Numbered from the stretch's first letter, positions 11,723-24,737 are shown. The stretch is DNA of 64,000 nucleotides from Vitellaria paradoxa (GCA_019916065.1 CM034241.1:3975062-4039061), one strand, 5' to 3'. Translations and numbers: made by a program. Notes: a model not told the origin generated them from the sequence alone.

Positions 11723-12734
11723 GCCATGTATCACTTTATTTTTTATTTCTATTTATTTTTTGTTTTTTAAGTGTTAGATAAAAATTTATAAAAATTAGTA
11801 AAAATTATTAAAAGTTGATAAAAATTGATAAGAATTACTAAAAGTTAATTATGTTTAATGGAAAAAGACGAAGAAAATTAATAAAAATTATTTTTTAATA
11901 AAATTTGATAAATCAAATATTTCCGCGTGTATACTTACTTGCGTGCGTGTGCACACACATATATATATTTATATAGAGAGAGAATCTCCTACAAATTTTT
12001 CTTATAGTAAAAGAGAAAATGATTACGTTTTGACTTTTTCCTTTTTTTTTTTTTTGGTATCAAGCATATTTTTAAGTTGGATTAATCAAAATCAATCTCT
12101 ATATTTAAGAAATATTTTTATTTTAATATTTTTATTGCAAAAAACTTTTTTAAATAATTTTTTTGAAAATAAATATATTAAAAAAAATTTAAGAATGAAT
12201 ATTTCAATAAAGTAAAGAATAGTTTAAAAATATTGTTGGAGATACAATTAAATTAATAGGAAAGCTATAACGTGTCAAATGGACCCCTAATAACTTTTAG
12301 GACATCTCTTTAAGAAAACTGCTAGAGATGGTCTAAACTATCCTCCTTAATTACTTTAAATTTTATTAACTCAAGTGAAGTGAGAAGTTTGGAACAAAAA
12401 AAGGATAAATTAATAATTCTACATAATTTTTATTTTAGTAAATTTTATATATAGTGGTTGGTAAAATATAAATTGTTAAAGTGAATGCCTAAAACAGCAT
12501 GCACGAAGTTTAGTGTTTTCCTTTCTAAATATATAAAGGAAATATTATTCTAAAAAAAATTATTTCAAATATAACTTAAATAAGTCAATAATAACTAAAA
12601 AGAGTAATTTCACTAGGATTGTGTTGTACTGAAGAAAATAAAAAGTGAAGAAGAAGAAGAGAGAAAAGAAATTGTTGAATACATAAAGAAACGGAGTAAA
12701 TTATTATTTATATTTTCATACTTTGACAATGGTT

Positions 12735-13194
12735 CATTTTCGTCTATACAATGCAGACTCTCTTGACAAATATTATCTGCTTTGTGTCTTTGTAGGAATT
12801 CTAGTGCACAACTTTAAAATGCGTCGTACCAAGGAAAGAAGAGTTGGAGCTGGAACTGGGTGTTTATAAGATATCACACTTCTCGACTCCTTTCCAATAT
12901 AGGATTTATGGTATCATTAGTGCCTCTAGTCGAGGACTAAGTATTAGAAACGGTGGGCACATATACATGAACACTTCAATTCTCACAAGCGATGCCAACT
13001 AATGATACTCCATTTTCATCTACATATTGTAAGTTGTCCTAGCAGATATTGTCTACTTTGTGCCCTCATATGAATTCTCGTGCACAACTTTAAAATGCGT
13101 TGTATTAAGAAGAGAGGAGTAGGAGCTGGGTGCTTGTAAACTATCACAGCTCTTGATTTCTTTCCATTGTTAGATTTATGGTGTCATCATACTT
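12735..13194 (+). repeat. Imperfect direct duplication, period about 276 bp
   Basis: The strings gtgcacaactttaaaatgcg (12804 and 13080), a ggagctg(g) block and ttatggtatcat/ttatggtgtcat recur in the same order. The copies are clearly diverged. The motif set looks like a plant transposon or LTR fragment, but no ends are visible. Confidence 0.6.
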
Positions 13195-15109
13195 TATTTC
13201 GAATCCAACTTCGAGTTGAAGATTCGCAGTTTTAATTATAATAATACATTGTGGTATTGTATCATTTGGGTACCCAAAACTAGCACATGCTAGTTAACTA
13301 GTTTTTTTTTTACACTGTAACAGTTAATTGTTAGGTTATTTCTAAATTACGAAATTATCATTTCTTAAACACTATAAGTATGTGAATCCTTAAACCAATA
13401 AATGGGGTCGACTCCCTTTTGACAGTAAGCATGTGAATCCTTAAATCAAATAAATAGGATCGACTCCATCAAGAAAAGAGGTTGACTCTTTTTGACAGTA
13501 GGCATGTGAATTATTGACAGTAAGCATATAAAGGCCTAGGGCATTTGTGTATTTAAAAGTAGTTTTAGAAGATAGTGTGAAGTATTAAAGGGATAGATGT
13601 CAATATATAAATTTATTAAAAAATCTAAAGTAAAAAAAAATTACTTATCTTGACTTCCCAAACACAGAAAAAGCCGGCCTAGCTAATAATAAGTCAACTT
13701 ATTTGGTTGCGAAACCAAGCTTCAGAAACATGAATAAACTAGGATAGTAGGATGAATTCAAATGATGCGATCATGAGAGTAACTTTACACATATACAAGT
13801 ATGTGTTTGTGTGTGCGTTTAATCAGTCATAAATCGAGTGGATTCAGAGCATGCTTTCAGTTCAGTGCACGATAGCATCATTGCAACACGCTTCCATGCA
13901 CGATCATAATTAATAATCTTAATTATTATTGTATATGTGAATAAAAATTATCTGTTCGATCAGATAACAATTAAAGTTAACTCGACTTTTGAGACCGTAA
14001 ATCATGAATACGCGCGGTTGGATCGATGTTTACAGGTTAATTTAACGGTGACAATGCAACGGTAAAATATTAATCTGTAACGATTAATAATTAACTTATT
14101 ATACCCGTGGCTGGATTTTCTGAAACTTGTCCATCTCCATTATCGATATTTCTCAGTTCCAAGCAGGCGTGCCCAACACCGCATCTTGATATCATTACTC
14201 TCATTGTGCTTTTACCCGCAGGCTTAGCGTTCGTTAGCAAATTAAATTTGGGTAAATTATACTCATGACCCTCTCCATATCTAAAAATTATACTTATTTT
14301 TTATATTTTAAAATATTATTAACGTTAATTTTTTTATTAAACTTTAATAAAAAAAATCAAACGTTAGATACTTTTTCTATCTTATTTCTCGTTTTCTCAC
14401 ATATTTATTAGTTTTCTTTACAAAAATCTCTAATTATGCGTAATTGAGACAATTGAACACTTGATAATTTGTTATTAATTAAAATTTTGCATGCCGGAAG
14501 TTTTTTTTTTTTTTTTTTTTTTGCTCATTTGCTTAATAATTGAGTGTTAAAATTTACAATTTTGATTTATTTTTTAAAAGGACAAATTTATCCTTTTAAT
14601 CGAGTAGCTGGATCTTCAGTAAATCATCAGTCTCTCCGGTTTTCAGCTTAACCATTGCCATATTGTAGTTGATATCATATGGTCTCCAACAAAACCTGTT
14701 AACATTTTTTGTAAGGAGAATATATATATATATATATATATGGGGGTTGGGGGGGGGGGGGAGAACCAGGAGAAGAAGGAGGAGAGAATCACAAGGCTGA
14801 TTATTGCCCGTTTGGGAAGCAAAATGTAAAGTCTTTTTGTGTGTGCGTGCATTTTGGGGGGGGGGGGGGAGGTTGCTAGCAAAAAAAAAAGTTACATTTT
14901 GTTTTAATTGGTAGATTTGATAAATTTTGATTTCATTTGAATTTTCCTAAGTAATATAAGTAAGTGGATAAATTTATCCTCGTATGTCATATTTACTATA
15001 TTTTTTACTTCCTATTCACATGATCAAACTTGATATTTCACTTAAACCAAATGAACTCAATTCTTAAATTTAAAATGTGTTTTAAATACAAAATTTTATT
15101 TACGAAATC

Positions 15110-15270
15110 AAGGCTTCATTTGGGATGACAAAAAACTCTGAAAATGAAAAAAAATATTGAAAATCACTAAAAATAATTTATTTTTTATCTCACTACACAA
15201 ATTATAAACCCAAAACTTATTTCACTTTATCTTATTTTATCTCACTTTTACTACTTCAAATGCACCTTAA
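15110..15270. mobile_element. MITE-like foldback element
   Basis: Imperfect terminal inverted repeats: aaggcttcatttgg at the left, and aaggtgcatttga on the opposite strand at the right. The interior, with atctcacta-caaattataaa and a cttatttcactttatc stretch, recurs near 9290-9410, 43984-44112, 57100-57235 and 57811-57935, which indicates a dispersed family. Confidence 0.5.
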
Positions 15271-15606
15271 ATCAAAGCAAATCAATTCTTTATTTTAAAA
15301 TAAAATCAATTTTAATAATGAAATATTTCCAAACGAAGTGTTATTTGTTTATTTATTTAATTTTTTTTTTTCGTGTTTCAAAATAAAAAGAAATTGGGTT
15401 TTTTATGTTCATTTGACAAAAATATTTTTTCTTTATAAATTAAGAGAAGCTCAGCATGTATATAAAAATATAATTTTAATTAATTAAAAAAATTATAAAA
15501 AGTTGGAGCTACCATGCAAAAACTCTATTATTCCCAAAAGGAAGTACCCAATAATTGAGACCTTTTGTTTTTTTGGCCAGGCTGTCGGGATTGAAACAGC
15601 AGTGCG

Positions 15607-15782
15607 TACTGGGACTGAAGAAACAAAGCTAGTACAATATAAAAGCTTGGGCTGAATTTTTTTTTTTTTTTCCTTTTTATTGATTTTTTTGGGGGATACT
15701 GGGACTGAAGAAGCAATGCTGGTACGATACAAAAGCTTGGGCTAAATTTTTTTTTCTTTTTTTATTGATTTTTTTGGGGGAA
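15607..15782 (+). repeat. Tandem duplication, period 90 bp
   Basis: Two copies beginning tactgggactgaagaa at 15607 and 15697. Each continues through aaaagcttgggct, a long T tract and tattgatttttttggggg. Confidence 0.9.
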
Positions 15783-15838
15783 AGAAGGAAAAAAAAATGG
15801 CTTTTCCGACAAGAATAAATTAAAAGAGAGAAAAGAAC

Positions 15839-15912
15839 CGACCACAGTGGGAGTCGAACCCACGACCTTCTGATCCGAAGTCAGACGCGCTAATCCACTG
15901 CGCTATGCGGTC
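15839..15912 (-). tRNA. tRNA-Arg (anticodon UCG)
   Basis: The minus strand folds as a standard cloverleaf. The 5' acceptor strand GACCGCA pairs with TGTGGTC, with G as discriminator. The A box TAGCGCAGTGG and the B box GGGTTCGACTCCC are canonical, and the anticodon loop CTTCGGA gives UCG. A CAA motif just upstream (CCCAAGACC) and a TTTT tract within about ten bases downstream fit plant RNA polymerase III start and stop signals. No intron is present. It decodes CGA arginine codons. Confidence 0.96.
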
Positions 15913-18161
15913 TTGGGTGACACAGAGGCCTTAACTATTGTTATTTATAATTGTAATCTCCAAATTTAATTTCTTTTTCGAAGAAGAAAATTTAAAAAAA
16001 AAAAAAAAAAACCAAAAACAAAAAAAACTGCTATACTTATGTGTAGACAGGTCTATCATTTTAAAACAAAACTTATGAAAATACAGTTTGTTTATAAGGC
16101 TATTACTTCCTTATGAATAGCAATAGTCATTTCGACCGATCAGTTCGTATCTTATTGGACCATCTTCCAAATGAGTAAGGAATTTAGAAATTTTTTGGAG
16201 ATTGGATAGGATACGAGGATATTTTAAAAAAAAATTTCAAGAATCAAGTATAGTATAGGTATGAGTCTGTTCTTGTCCCTTACCCTACTTGTTTCCCAAC
16301 TCTATCCATATCTCTAGATATATATATTTTAAATTTTTAGTGTATTTGTTACGGTAGATTTCTCAATAGGATTGGAAATTAGGATTCTAACTTTCTTTAT
16401 TTATCAACTTTCTATTAAACTGCTTTTTTTTTTTTTTTTTTTTTCAGTTTACGGAGAAACTATGAATTGAGATAAACCAAACGTGATTGTTTCTTTATTC
16501 GATTTTCTGACCTTAAACCATAGAACCAATTAATATGATAGGAAAATAGCAACCTAATAAGTAATTTCTAAATATATTTATAGTACTTTTCAATTTTCTA
16601 AATCTATATTAGGATTCTACTTTATTTTCTTATAAGTCATACTTTAAAATTTTTGTATTTTATATTTTTGTCAATTCAGGTACCCAATTTTCTGTGGGGA
16701 TTCCCGTTCCTTGTTTAAGTCGGGTATAGGATTAGGCGTACTCGTCCCCTACTTGCCCCATGCTCATCCTTACTTGTGAAACTAAAATTATCATAATTAA
16801 GTTAAATATTAAATAAAAAATCGTTAATTCACAATTTATTGGTTCAACTTATTTAACTTTTTTTGGTTACAAACTTAATTGTATTTTACTATTTATATAA
16901 TTAATTCGAATATAATTTGAAGTCCATAACCAAACAGTGTTTCAAACTTTCCAGTACGTAGGATAATTTTTTTTTTTTTTTAAAGAAAACAGAAAATGTT
17001 CCAATGTATGCAGGCATCATGCCCCATGCACACATGTATTTTTGTGAGTAATAATCCAATGTTTTGAAACTCAAATCAATAATTAAATTGAAAAAAAAAA
17101 TTTGTTGGTTGTATCAAAAGTTAGTGAGTTAATAATCGTGGGCTAATCAAAATTAAATCGAGAAATCACAAATAAATTAAATTAAATATTAAAATAATGA
17201 AAAAGTCACTTAAAAAGCTAATATTTGCTAAATGTTTCTTATAATGTTTGTATACACAAAATTTTCTGGTCTAAAAATTAAGATAGAAAATGAATAATAA
17301 ATTTTATTTATTTAATTTGACAGAAGTGAATACAATCTTCCTAATATTTTGAACAGTATAATCTTCTGTCTCTTCTTCTGAACATTTTATAGGATTGAAG
17401 TTCGACACATTCTATAGGATTCAACGTCGACTTTGACTTTGACAGTAGGTTTCCTCTCTTCTGGTATATATTCACCTTTTGTATTTTTTTTTTTTTTTGG
17501 TCTTATTCCAAAAAAAAATAAAAATTTGATTTTGGGATAAATTTGATTTTATCTTTTAGAAAAAATAAAGATAAAATTTTTATCCCTTTATAAAATAAAA
17601 AGATAGAAATAATTATTTGAATTCATCTACTATAAATAGGGGATTCTATAAGAAAAAAAATTTACAATGCAAAAAGTGAATAAGACAAAAAAATAAAAAT
17701 AAAAAATAAAAAAATTCTCCTTACTAAAATGACTGATATTGCATCAACTGATATTACATAACTTCATTTTATATGAGTAGCATTTTAATTTATAAAAAAA
17801 TAGAAAATAATTAGATAAAATTTAATTTTTTTAGTTTATAAATATATTAAACCGGCCGAATCCAAGCTATTGGTAGGGGTCATAAATATGCCATGCTCGC
17901 TTTGCTTTGTCGAGGAAAGCTTCTTGGCAAGGTACTGATAAGCATCTACACAGAATGACAAAGCTGTTTATTTACGTTAGTGATACGAGATTTCCACCAA
18001 AACTTGTGAAGAAATCTGTGGATCTGTTCTTTCCAACTCTCCCATGAACAACAATACAAAGCAATATGAGATTATTTGGTCGGTGTTTGGTTGGTGAGAT
18101 ATAAAGTGGAATAAAAAAATAAGATTTAATAAGAAATGTGATAGGAAATAATTTTAAATAT

Positions 18162-18472
18162 TTAGGTGCCATTTGATTGGAAATCTATGGATCTGTTCTA
18201 TTTTACACTTTTGAAAATAAGAAAAACGGTTCAAACGCATTTGGTCACTTGTATTTTCAAAATTTGTTTTAAAAAATAGAAAATAAGTGTACACATGAAA
18301 TGAAAAATGACAAAAGTTATTTTAAGTATTTCCAATCCAAAACAAAGAAAATTTCAAAATAAAGAAAATAGAACATTTTCTATTTCTTTATTTTTAAAAT
18401 TTTTAAAATATAAAACAGAAAACAAAAAATTAAAAACAAAAAAATAAATTAAATGCTACCTTAAATTTTGAC
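18162..18472. mobile_element. MITE-like element
   Basis: Starts ttaggtgccatttgatt and ends in a sequence whose complement reads tttaaggtagcatttaatt. The body is A-rich with AAAATAGAAAAT-type strings. Inverted ends are imperfect and no target-site duplication is certain. Confidence 0.4.
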
Positions 18473-19374
18473 TAAAATTAAATTCGGCAACGTGAAATAT
18501 ACCATTCCACCCTTGTAATATTTCTAATCCTACATTTTTAGGGGTTTGCAGTCCAAACTCTTTCCTTTTAGTTGTAAAATATAAAATCTGCGAGACGCGT
18601 GGAGCTGACAATCAAATCCCAAGTCTCACACCTTTCAAACAAACACAAACTAAGGGCACTGGATCACGGCAAAAATTCTCTCCCTGCTCGTCAACTATTT
18701 AACAGCACCATATTCCAAACATTGTAGTATACTAGTATAGTGAGTCTTGTCTTGTCTGGTAATGTCTCCAAGTTGACTGCAACATTTAAGGGGGTTACAA
18801 TTTTGAACCCAATATGAACATACGAATATAAAATTACTGAGAACAAATTCAAACACAACATAAAGACTTCAATTCAAAATTAAGACTATTTTATTTAATT
18901 AAAAAAATAATTAATTTAATATGTTCATTAAATTTTAAAATATTTAAAAAATATACACGAATCAATATGAATTATGAATTTAAAACACTAACACGATGGC
19001 ACAATTGTCACTCCCACGACACCCCTTTTGGACAACTGATTCATACACAATCAAATCAACTAGTGTGGCATTAGAAGCAATCCACCGCAAAAACCATTAC
19101 ACAGCAAAATAATAGGCTAGGCCTGAACTGCAAGTATCAGGCAATATACCATACATAACAGGAGGGAAAAAAAAAAAATTGCTAGACCCAAATATGAATC
19201 TCAATAATAATCACTGTTACTACATTTCATTCATATTATTTCAAAAGACAATAACTACAACATATGTGATCATTGCTTTGTGGTTTCAAACCTCTGATAA
19301 AAGCCATGGAAAACAAAATAAAACCATAGCCAAAACACCTCCAAATGCAAACGCAATCCGATAACATAAATACA

Positions 19375-19515
19375 TACGTATATGTATAAACTATATATGC
19401 CATTCTACATAAATATATATGTATATGTATAGGTATAGCGCAATCCAATAACACAAATATATACTTATATGTATAAAATATATATGCCATTCCACATAAA
19501 TATATATGTATATGT
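19375..19515. repeat. TA-rich minisatellite
   Basis: Two copies of a unit containing tatatgccattc(t/c)acata and atatatatgtatatgtata, spaced about 87 bp, just downstream of the pectate lyase-like stop codon. Apparent open frames across it are repeat translations. Confidence 0.75.
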
Positions 19516-19541
19516 ATATAATAGGTATGCCATTCTTGGTG

Positions 19542-20306
19542 TTACGGGGTATTATCCGCTGGCAGAGGGACACACTGCCATCCTGCACAATGTTTGATAG
19601 CTTTTTTCAGAGCATCTGTAGGATTTTCGACAGTCCAAGTGGGGTAGAATTCGCTAGGATGAAACGCACCATCTGCACTCGCCGTGGTTAACAAGCCTGG
19701 TTGAGTTTTATGCACAAACAAGTCCCCCTCAGACTTTATACAGCCAGTAACTGGTTCTTCTTTGTCAGCAGCCTACCAAATAGAACAACAATTATAAATA
19801 TTGTATTAATGTTAATGACATCTTGTCTTGTCAACAAAGACCGCAAGCAAATCCAGGATAAACACCCAAAACCGCCTCAAGTAGTTTATCAGCCATAGCT
19901 ATTCAACTCACTCTGAAAAGGCCCAAAACAAAATAAACAGAGCAACAATTCCACTCAAGTAAACCTTTTCCCAACTACTCGGAGTCATGTTGGCATTTCA
20001 CTGAATCAGGGCCGTAATCTCTACATATTAAAAATGCAATCTGACATGTTTTTCTTTAAAATGTTGACAAAAGTTAGTTTTGGCTCCGTAGCCCACAAGC
20101 ACTCTCTCAATGTGAACAGTGTCACTATTTCCAACCAATATACTTACTGGTCTCTCCTTGGCCACTAGAATTCTCAATGTGATCGGTATTACTCTTTCCA
20201 ATCAATATACTTATTGGTCTCTGATCTCCATGCCCAAACCATTTTAATCAAAATTTCTCATTTTGTATTCTTCTCTCACAGATTTGTTCATTTCTAACAC
20301 TACTTG

Positions 20307-20337
<31 letters not shown>

Positions 20338-23042
20338 CCTGGATAAAAATTTTTGCCTAAATCGCTAACCTTATGCAACATTTGCAGCAGTGTTATGACT
20401 GAAATTTAAAAATTATTTAACAAATATATTTTTTCACCAATTATCTAGAATCCACTACTGAACAAGATAATTGTAGGAACTTTAAAGTCAATTCCCTACC
20501 TAAAGAGGAGACTTCCCTATGATGGTATGAAAATTTACTATCCAGAGCACATATTAGAAATTTGAACTGCATCTTGAGATACCATAATGAAACTTACGAC
20601 CTGTCGTTGCAACAGCATCTCTTACCCCGCACTCAATAAGAACCAGACAGCATTAATGTGTCAACATGGTAGGTTTCACAAATGTAAATGAGGGAATGCC
20701 AAAAGAAGTAGATTACCTTCTCTGTTAGATACTTGAAAGCCACCTCCTTCTCTCCTGCTTCATATATATTGCATTGCGAATATATCTGAAGCCAAATAAT
20801 GTTTATAAGAAGAAGTGGCCAACCATTTATAATATCAGAAGCAAAAAAAAAAAAGTTAGAAAGGAAGCAGCTGCTGACAGCATCTCTACCTGGGATTCTA
20901 CACTGGCACATACAGCATAAATGCCCCAGTTTCTGGTGTAGTTATTATATAAATGTACTTTCCCGAACCTGACTCGAGGATGCCGCTGTCTAGTACCATC
21001 AAAAAAACAATGGTGAATGGTCACCCGAATGCGTCTGTCACTAGTGTGAGAAGGGTCTGCTCCAATGAGTATTGTCTTGTTTTGCTTTTTAAAGTGACAT
21101 CTGAATAAGAAGATTCAATGGTTAAATATATGTGTAAAAAAAAGAGTGATCTCCCAATATGGTAGATTGAACTCACCTAGAAACAGTAACATCTGTGCTC
21201 TCCCGGGTAATATCTATCAGTCCATCATCATAATCACGAAGGCTGCAACGGTCTATCCATATGTGCTTCGACTTTGGTTTAATCTGAATCGCGTCAGCAT
21301 CATGTCCTACACCACGTTCAAACTCTAAGTTGCATATAATTACATGTTCGCATTCCTTCAGCCTCAAACCCTTCCCTGTAAGCTTTATCCTCTGTCCTCG
21401 CCCATCAATGGTCTTATAAGATGACACACTCAAATGAGATGAGAGCTCAATAGTTCCCGAAACTTCAAAGACAATCCACAGAGGCTCTTCCTTACAACAT
21501 CCGTGACGAAGTGATCCTGGCCCATCATCTGCACTAGCACAAAATGCATTATGCTTGCATCGAAACGACTAACAAAGTGCACAAACCCTTCCAAAAAGAG
21601 GAGAGAGAGAGAAAGATGACCGGGCAGTTTGTTAATTAGGGTCCATGAATTCACGTTTCAAGCATATTAACATGACATTTTACTCATTACAAATAATAAA
21701 CTGTAGGGGGAGAAATCTGTTCTAAGAAGGCATTGTCCGCTTTGGATACGTCCGTACATTAATCGCGCACTTGGCTCCCACATCTTTGGTGGTCCGTGTT
21801 GAGAATTTTTCAAAAAATTAAATTTTACTTCTCGTCTTTAGCAGTGGGCAGAAACTTATGATGAATGTAAGGGATATTTTGGGAAGGCAAACGGATGTCA
21901 TTTTTGGTGAATCAAATATGGATTTAAAGCTTATAAAGTTTAGTTTTAAATAGCTCAAGTTTCACGTTCATTGGAGTTTTCTAAAGAGAGTTATAGCTAT
22001 TTTATTATAAATTGTGCAGAAATAATACCTGCTGTTTGGAATTCTATTTTTTTTTTTTTTTTTATCTCAAACCCAGGCCTCTTGTATGATAAGAAATGGA
22101 ATTAAAAGTAGTACAATAGCATTTCACTTGAAATAAACATACAAGGGGAGCCTGCATGCCCTGCACCTAATGCAGGGACACTCTCAAACCAGCAATACAA
22201 TAATTTAATAGCTGATGTTTAAGCCTGTAAAAAGACTTGTAATTAGTTGTTATGTAGGAGAACCTGAAGAGAGAATATAGAAATAAAAAGCTTCTAAGTC
22301 AACCTTCCTTTCTTCTTCCTCCTCTGTGTTAAGAATCCATACTTGTAACTCACCATAGCTTCCAACAGTGGGCACATAGCTTCCTTAGGGTGTGCTTGGG
22401 AGTCTTAAGGTATGGGTTCTGAAGTATTTTTAAAGCATAAGTTTTGAGGTGTTCAAATGGTATGAATTAGAATGTGCTCCCACATCTTTGGTGGGGCGTG
22501 CAGCTTCCTATGGATATTTCTTTTTTTTTTTTTTTTTTTTTTGATCTCAAACCCAGGCCTCTTGTATGATAAGAAATGGAGTTAAAAGTAGTACAATAGC
22601 ATTTCACTTGAAATAAACATACAAGGGGAGCCTGCATGCCCTGCACCTAATGCAGGGACACTCTCAAACCAGCAATACAATAATTTAATAAGCCGGATTC
22701 GTCCTCATACATAAACATAAATGCATACATACATATATAGATAGAGAGAGAGAGAGATAGACCTGCTAAAGTGGTAACACAATAGAGAGATCCGTGGAGA
22801 CCACCTACAGCAAAGCGGCCGAAACCCTCGGCTTGGCCGGCAAGAGCTCGTAAGGAGGAGTCGACGTGAGCGTAAGGCAAAGAAGAGGAAGAAGCGGCCA
22901 TACTAGGAGTGGAAGAAGACGAGCCCGAGGTCTGAGGAGTCCCATGAGTTGGGGTATCGAATTTATAGGGCGTTGGAGGGCCGTCAGCGCCGTGACGGTG
23001 CTCGCCGTGGCCTGTCGGGAAACAGCCGTGGCAGTTCCCCAT
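19542..23042 (-). CDS. Pectate lyase-like protein (polysaccharide lyase family 1 type)
   Basis: Five coding exons at 22763-23042, 21177-21528, 20890-21100, 20717-20785 and 19542-19772 join in frame with GT-AG introns to 380 residues. Landmarks: SLRALAGQAEGFGRFA (exon 1), DDGPGSLRHGC at 94, WIVFEVSGTI, the Ca-binding acidic cluster DADAIQI at about 170 with WIDRCSLRDYDDG at 184, KTILIGAD at about 219, and the active-site RHPRVR at 250-255 followed by GKVHLYNN. These match pectate lyases that cut de-esterified homogalacturonan by beta-elimination. It resembles the plant subgroup annotated as probable pectate lyase 4 and close pectin lyase-like relatives. Oddly, there is no signal peptide: the protein starts MGNCHGCF, a myristoylation/S-acylation-like motif, then a Gly/Pro/Ser-rich leader. 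Intron 1 contains a near-perfect 146-bp duplication. Enzymatic activity is inferred. Confidence 0.92.
20100..20225. repeat. Short tandem duplication in intron 4 of the pectate lyase-like gene
   Basis: Two diverged copies of a unit with caatgtga(a/t)c, tttccaa(c/t)caatatactta and tggtctct. A T run of about 29 bases follows at 20309-20337. Confidence 0.7.
22065..22690. repeat. Direct repeat pair, 146 bp each, 480 bp apart
   Basis: Copies at 22065-22210 and 22545-22690 differ at one base by eye (a/g near 22101/22581). Each is preceded by a long T run, so on the minus strand each copy ends in a poly(A)-like tract. Both lie in intron 1 of the pectate lyase-like gene, the second only about 70 bp from the exon-1 donor. 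The near identity shows a recent event. Confidence 0.9.
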
Positions 23043-23094
23043 TAATGATGCCGCTTTAAAGCTCTCAGCAGAAACCGACCACTCTCAATAAATT

Positions 23095-23097
<3 letters not shown>

Positions 23098-23132
<35 letters not shown>

Positions 23133-23219
23133 AAACTAACGGATTGGACTATTTCTGAATAAACTCTCTCACTCTCTCCCTCTCTCTTTGAAACTAACGG
23201 ATTGGACTATTTCTGAACG
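23098..23219. repeat. CT microsatellite and 58-bp tandem duplication in the pectate lyase-like promoter/leader
   Basis: A (CT)n run at about 23098-23129 is followed by tgaaactaacggattggact, which recurs 58 bp later after a second CT-rich tract. The block lies 55-180 bp upstream of the ATG. Confidence 0.85.
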
Positions 23220-24342
23220 GTACGTCTTTGGAAGAGTAAAGTTGTTAAGGGAGAGGAGGGAACAAACGGCTATTCAACAATTACCAATTCTTTTTAATTT
23301 TTTTTTTACTAAAATTTATAAAACACATCCCCCAACGTTACGTAATTTTTACTTTTTTTTTTTTAATTTTTTTCAACTATTATAATTTTTATTAAGCGCG
23401 CAATTTTTTTTTAAAGTGACACGTGCAGGGGTGGATACACTCAAGAGTTCACCTAAACAGTAGTCCAGACGGCTCGTCAATTTCTTTTTCAATATAATTT
23501 TTTTATTTTTTAGATTTAATTTAAATCAAAATTTTTTTTATTCTCATCTAAATTTTGTAACTCAAGCTAATCCACTTTATTTCAAATTTTAGACTATTTT
23601 ATAAAATTTTATATCAGTCCAAACGAACTCAAAATTTTAAATACACTCCTGAACAGATGACAATATCAAAATAAAAAAACATTAAGGAACCCAAATTCTA
23701 GAAAAACATTAAGGAACCCAAATTCTAGAAAAACATTGCTTACAAGTCGAAAATAAAACTTGTACGTGAGTTTGTTAATTAACAAGTTTAACAAATAAGT
23801 AAATTTTTTTGATAAATAAACAAACAAATAAATTATAATTAATTTAAATTGTTAACAATAAAAGTTAATTTATTAAAGTTTTACAAACGGTCTTAGTTAA
23901 TTATTTAATTATAATCACGTCTATAAGTTATAAATAAATATATTCTCGAACGACAAATGAGATTGTTCATAAATTTTATCGAGTTAAATTCATTCGTGGT
24001 TAAATTTGACTTGTTTATTTATCAAATTTAGAAATATGCTTAAACTTTTTTTATTTATTTTAATTATTAAATAAATAGCTCGTTTACTAACAGTTTGTTG
24101 AATTTATTATTTAATAAGAATTTTATTTTTTAAACAATAAAAAAATCGTGAAATAAAAAAAAATCTGGAAATCATCAGTCATGGTTGAATAGAAATGAAA
24201 GGGCGTGTAACACATTTGAATTTGCACCGCCTTTGTTTGTCTTCAAGGATATGATTCCTTTTGGAAAAAATTGAGGTCCGATTGGCACCTGTCGCAGTCA
24301 GAATGGAAATGGAAATTGTAAGGGGAATGAACGTAAAAGTAG

Positions 24343-24570
24343 GTTTAAAAAAATTAGAAAAAGAAATAAGAATGAGAATTTGCAAAGAATTATCATCTTT
24401 TGCACGTGAAAGAATATAAAATAAAATTTGGGTATGGTAAATTGGTAATCAACATAGAAATTATCAGAAATAAGGACTAATTAGAAATTTGAAATGCCCA
24501 AATAAATATTAAAAAAAGCCATTTATAGCACAACATTTAAAAAGAGAACATAATAGTATGTTTCTCTTGG
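24343..24570 (+). repeat. Duplicated segment, copy A (partner 25811-26037)
   Basis: About 225 bp closely similar to 25811-26037 in the same order and orientation. Shared strings include gaaatgcccaaataaatatt and aagaattatcat. The two copies bracket the 24.7-25.7 kb element. Confidence 0.85.
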
Positions 24571-24737
24571 GGGCGGGGGGGTCCCTCATTAAATGTGATT
24601 CAAACCGACGAATTTCATGCTAAATTTAGAAAGAAAAAAAGAAGTTAATTTTTTTTATAGTTAATTTCTAACTAATTACTAAAAAGTTATTTTTTTTACG
24701 TTATTTTTTTTTACTTAGGAAGAAAAAACTAACTTTT

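Larger units (their letters stand above)
11723..15838. other. Intergenic region with local duplications
   Basis: No protein gene recognised. The stretch carries an imperfect duplication at 12735-13194, short repeats of a cagtaagcatgtgaatcc unit at about 13380-13530, a (TA)n run near 14719-14741, long G runs near 14749-14761 and 14855-14869, a MITE-like element at 15110-15270 and a 90-bp tandem duplication at 15607-15782. Confidence 0.55.
15913..19541. other. Intergenic region upstream of the tRNA, and pectate lyase 3' flank
   Basis: No gene recognised. It holds homopolymer T/A tracts, a MITE-like element (18162-18472) and, close to the stop codon of the pectate lyase-like gene, a TA-rich minisatellite (about 19375-19515) that may lie in its 3' UTR. 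A moderately complex stretch at 17870-18060 and another at 18540-18800 have no frame I can assign. Confidence 0.5.

Noticed and set aside
22065..22690. A TRIM-type LTR element built from the 146-bp repeats
   Set aside because: No tRNA primer-binding site or polypurine tract next to the repeats, and no TG...CA ends.
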